Assembly: GCA_023614405.1 (NCBI GenBank)
Contig: CM042693.1
Location: forward strand, 335,403,527 to 335,467,526
Length of the DNA stretch: 64,000 bases
DNA from: Avena insularis
Lineage: Eukaryota; Streptophyta; Magnoliopsida; Poales; Poaceae
Reading direction: 5' to 3'
The stretch's first letter is position 1; each line of letters starts with the position of its first letter. Position numbers and translations under genes: made by a program. The notes below the pieces were generated by a model, which was given only the letters and a program-made list of their open reading frames with translations, ran no database searches and was not told where the DNA came from. Positions 60,519 through 64,000 of this stretch are shown in pieces.

Positions 60519-61689
60519 GAGTGATACTCGGAGGAGTACGTCGTGTGACCTTAATAATATTGTTTGCTAGATTATCAATAGCTAGCTAGTTTCATCTCTA
60601 TGTTTTGGACAAAATTCATCTTCATTAGGCATTTAATGCTATGTGATATATAATGCTCTAGGTCGCCGATCTCATCTTCCAAATCTTTCGATCTTAATAG
60701 GCCTCTTCTCTCCCTTAATTACTTCCTTTGTGTAAATATAACCTACAAATGAACAAATTTTCCCATAGGAAATGAAATTTGAATTAGTCCTTTTAAAATT
60801 AGAGACGGTTATAATTTCTAGCCACCTAAGGGAAGTACTTGGCGGCAAAATATGAAATTCAGATGTTGTTAGAGACGCTTTCCTCACAACCGTATGAGGT
60901 TAGTACTTGGTGGAAAGATCTGAAAATATTCGGACAAATATTTCAGATCTATGTCACATTTTTCGTTCCCCGCATGCTGAGGTTAGTACTTGACCCCCAC
61001 TGTCCACCGTTGCCGCTGCCGGCGCCCTCCACCATCACCGCCTCTGGTCCCCTGCCTCTCCTCCCTGCTTCCTCTGGTCTCCTGTGGTGCGGATGCTCCC
61101 CCGCGCCTCCGAGGACCCCTTCGGCGCCTAGGTAGGTATACGTGAAAACCAAACCCCCAAAACCCTAATGTAGAGCTCTTATTTAGGAATTTTGGCATGG
61201 AATTTGCCATTTTTCTTATCAAATTTAGGGTTCAGGGTTTCCGAGATGCAGAGACACGACGGCAGTGTCGGGAGATCCTCCCCCAGCATTTGTCCACCTC
61301 TTTTCTCCTTATATACATCTCAAAACCTGCAATTTTTATTGATTCCTCATTGTTCGTTGCCCTTCTAGCAATATGGATTTAATTGTCATTTCCTTAGTCT
61401 CCTTCCATCTTGTTTATTCGTTGAATTTCAAATTATTTGGTTGTGTATGCTTTTTATTATTGTATGATGAGTCCAAAATTTAAGCATTTTTACCTATTGT
61501 TTTTGCATAAATATGATAGGGATCTTTTTATTTCATTGCGTTCACATGCACCTTTTGTATTTATTTCAACAGGATCCAAAATCACTAAGTCTATTATGAA
61601 CATATCAATTAAAGCTGTCATTTTATACTATAATATGATATTTTTAAGTGATAAAAGTCATTTAGAGGAATTACCTTCGCACGTGGGAA
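60519..61689. other. Intergenic DNA, no supported gene
   Basis: AT-rich host-like sequence with one GC-rich, C-run stretch at about 60990-61130. GAGGTTAGTACTTG occurs twice (60897 and 60980), and TTAGAGACGGTTAT and TTAGAGACGCTTTC at 60794 and 60870. These short repeats could belong to a DNA transposon end. The open frames on either strand show no family features. Confidence 0.35.
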
Positions 61690-62828
61690 AATACCAAGCG
61701 AGGAGAGGCAACCAGTGCCCATAACGACCGACGGTACGGGTGGTGCCTGCTCCTACTATCCGACCGTACCATATGCCACCGGGGACATCTCGTCAAATAC
61801 TTTCTCCTGGCAAAGATGACAGAGAGATCCAACATTCATATCCACGAGAAACCACGAAAAACCACATCTGAAAGGGATCTAAAGGAGTAACTTGGCTGGG
61901 GAGAAATTCCTGTTGATCCATGAATCATTGGAGGACAACACATCATCCCCTTCATCATCAACCGTTGCATCTACATCGCCACCATTACTCTCATTCTTCA
62001 TCCATTAGATCTTGTTCTAATTCCATATTCAATTGTGGTTTGCATTAGATCTATTTCATTACTCTCATCCATCCATTTTATTATGATGATGATATTGATT
62101 ACTTCCATGTGTGAGTAGTTCCTTTTGTCTTGGAGAGATGGAGAAACCCTAGCACTATTATGAATTTGCAATAAAGATGGTATATTCTTGTGTCGTATGA
62201 CAGTCTATGATAGATTTATGATTTATGTTTGATCTTTCTCTTTAGATGGTACGTGAAAGTCGACCATATACCATTTGCCTTCAGGACTAACGGGAGGGAG
62301 AAATCCTTTGGACATGCTTTGGGATCATACCCGGAATAGCCCCGTGACAGATTGGCGTCGGTTCTTGAACTACGCGGTCAAAGGAGGAATAAAGAGGGAT
62401 TCCCTAAGCTAATTACGATATCCACGGAGAAACCCTTAATTGCGGTGGTCTGTATGGGTGACTGCTCTCAGGCATCGCAGTGGTTATTTAGAGGTGACCT
62501 CGCTCTTGGCTCAACAAAGTGGCTTCCTACGAGCCTTGTAGTGAACATCTTATTAAGGAGCTCTCTACACACATCTCATGATGCAAGAAGTATATTATAT
62601 TAAATTATTAATAATGACTACACCATGCCAGAGGAGTTTCCTACACCCACGAGAATGTTTTAGCCCTATTGCATTCCACCACGCTTTCATACGAACTTGT
62701 TACTTGCTTTCTTTTAATCGTTTTAATTATATTTCTGCACACAACCAAAAACCTTCCAAACAATCATTACTTGAGATCAAAGTCAACTTACAAGTATCAT
62801 TTGGTATATAGTGATGAGGGGCATTAAG
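61690..62828 (+). repeat. Probable truncated LTR-like repeat
   Basis: The stretch has the style of the leader half of an Athila-type LTR: a C-rich block ending in many CAT/ATC trinucleotides (61930-62060), a TGTGAGTAGTTCC block near 62110, and a later part with GACAGATTGGCGTCGG near 62347. I could not find its borders or a partner in the window. The last five bases TTAAG are the left flank of the next Copia LTR. Confidence 0.3.
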
Positions 62829-64000
62829 TGTTGGAGATATGCCCTATAGGCAATAATAAAAGTGGTTATTATTATATCTTTGTGTTTATGATAAATGTTT
62901 ACATTCATGCTATAATAGTATTAACCGGAAACATTAATACTTGTGTGATTTGTAAACTAATTAGAGTCCCTAGTAAAGCCTCTTTATAATACTAGCTTGT
63001 TGGTTGACAGATGATCGTGGTTTCCTGATCATGAACATTGAGATGTTATTAACAACAAGATCATATCATTAGGAGAATGGTGTGATGGACATAGTCCTAT
63101 AGATAAGCGTAGCATAAAGATCAATTCATTTCAATAGTTTGTTTGCTATAAGATTTCTGATACATAGTAACCTAATTCCTTCGACCATGAGATCATGCTA
63201 ATCACCATTACTGGAAGGATGCTTTGATGTCATCAAACACCACATCGTAACTGGGTGGCTATAAAAGTGGCATTGAGTGTTTAGAAAGTGTGTGTTAAGG
63301 CACATGGATCAAGAGTGGGATTTGTCCATCCATATGATGGATAGATATACTCTAGGCCCTCTCGGTGGAATGTCATCCAATTATCTTGCAAGCATGTGAC
63401 TGGATCACAAGGGATCACATATCACGGGAAAGAGAAAAAACTACTTATCAGTAACAGGGTTGAACTAGGTATGCAGAGATATCGACGATCAGACCTCGGA
63501 TAAGTAAACTATCGCGAGACAAAGGGAAATTGGTATCATATGTAAGTGGTTCATTCGATCGCAAAGTAATCATAGAAATATGTGGGAGCCATATGAATTT
63601 CTATATTCCTCTATTTGTTATTGATCGGATAAGAGTCTCGGTCATGTCTGCATAATTCACGAACCATAGGGAGACACACTTAAGGATTCAATGTTTTTTA
63701 GTAGATATGGAATGTAAGTAGGGAGACCGAATGTTGTTCGGAATCTCGGATGGGATCCGGGATATCACGAGGAGATCCAGAATGGTCCGGAGAATAAGAT
63801 TCATATAAGGAAAGTCCAATTCCAAAGTTTGGGAATGATTCCGATGATTTCATCGGAGAGGTTCTAAAAGGGTCTAGAAGATTCACCGGACCGGAATGGG
63901 AAGGGTACATGAATGTGTCATGGATAAGTGGAATGATTGAATCATGTCCTAGGTCACTTGGTTGGGAATTTGCAAGAAAGAAATAAAGCTCCAAATTGAA
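62829..64000 (+). mobile_element. BARE/Angela-like Copia LTR, plus orientation, runs off the window
   Basis: Starts TGTTGGAGATATGCCCTATA, the typical start of this Copia group, and matches the reverse complement of the two minus-strand LTRs (for example 63700-63850 against 26440-26600). 1172 bp of the expected 1.8-1.9 kb is in the window. The left flank is TTAAG. It cannot be told from here whether it is a 5' LTR or a solo LTR. Confidence 0.85.

Overview
This window is grass nuclear DNA, most likely from the wheat/barley/oat group (Pooideae). It holds BARE-1/WIS/Angela-like Copia LTRs, an Athila-type LTR starting TGATACGTCC, a Tat-type Ty3 element with antisense ORF, and long-LTR chromoviruses with an extra ORF ahead of gag. 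I see no intact cellular gene, no rRNA or tRNA gene, and nothing bacterial. All calls rest on reading the sequence and on family knowledge; no search was run.

Layout. 1-15497: the 3' part of a Tat-lineage Ty3 element (gag, protease, RT, two RNase H domains, integrase, then a long antisense gene and the 3' LTR at 15006-15497). A solo LTR-like element (7484-11585, target duplication GCTTC) splits the antisense gene. 15498-19034: remainder of a minus-oriented long LTR into which the Tat element appears to have inserted. 19035-22721: host-like DNA with a broken B3-domain gene (20141-22320).

22722-59054: one minus-strand Copia element whose two LTRs lie 36 kb apart because other elements landed inside it (flanks CCTAT/CTTAT). 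Inside it, an Athila-type fragment (25338 to about 36465) carries a second minus-strand Copia element in its LTR (25569-34417, GAGCC on both sides). A plus-strand chromovirus (40409-57395, GATAC on both sides) sits in the outer Copia's primer-binding site, and its 3' LTR holds a further minus-oriented solo LTR-like element (51533-54614, ACGAG/ACAAG). 59055-62828: host-like DNA with a second B3 relic (59491-60518) and unresolved repeats. 62829-64000: start of a plus-strand Copia LTR running off the window.

How the parts relate. The retroelement genes form standard gag-pol cassettes, all visibly broken by stops or frameshifts. The most unusual features are in the chromovirus group. Its 4-kb LTR contains a TATA box, conserved splice-like sites and a short acidic reading frame that keeps its amino acids and frame in a diverged related LTR. 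Its ORF0 has an in-frame TAG followed by a very acidic tail. The Tat pol frame is open apart from three TAG codons, which fits cytosine deamination at CAG sites.
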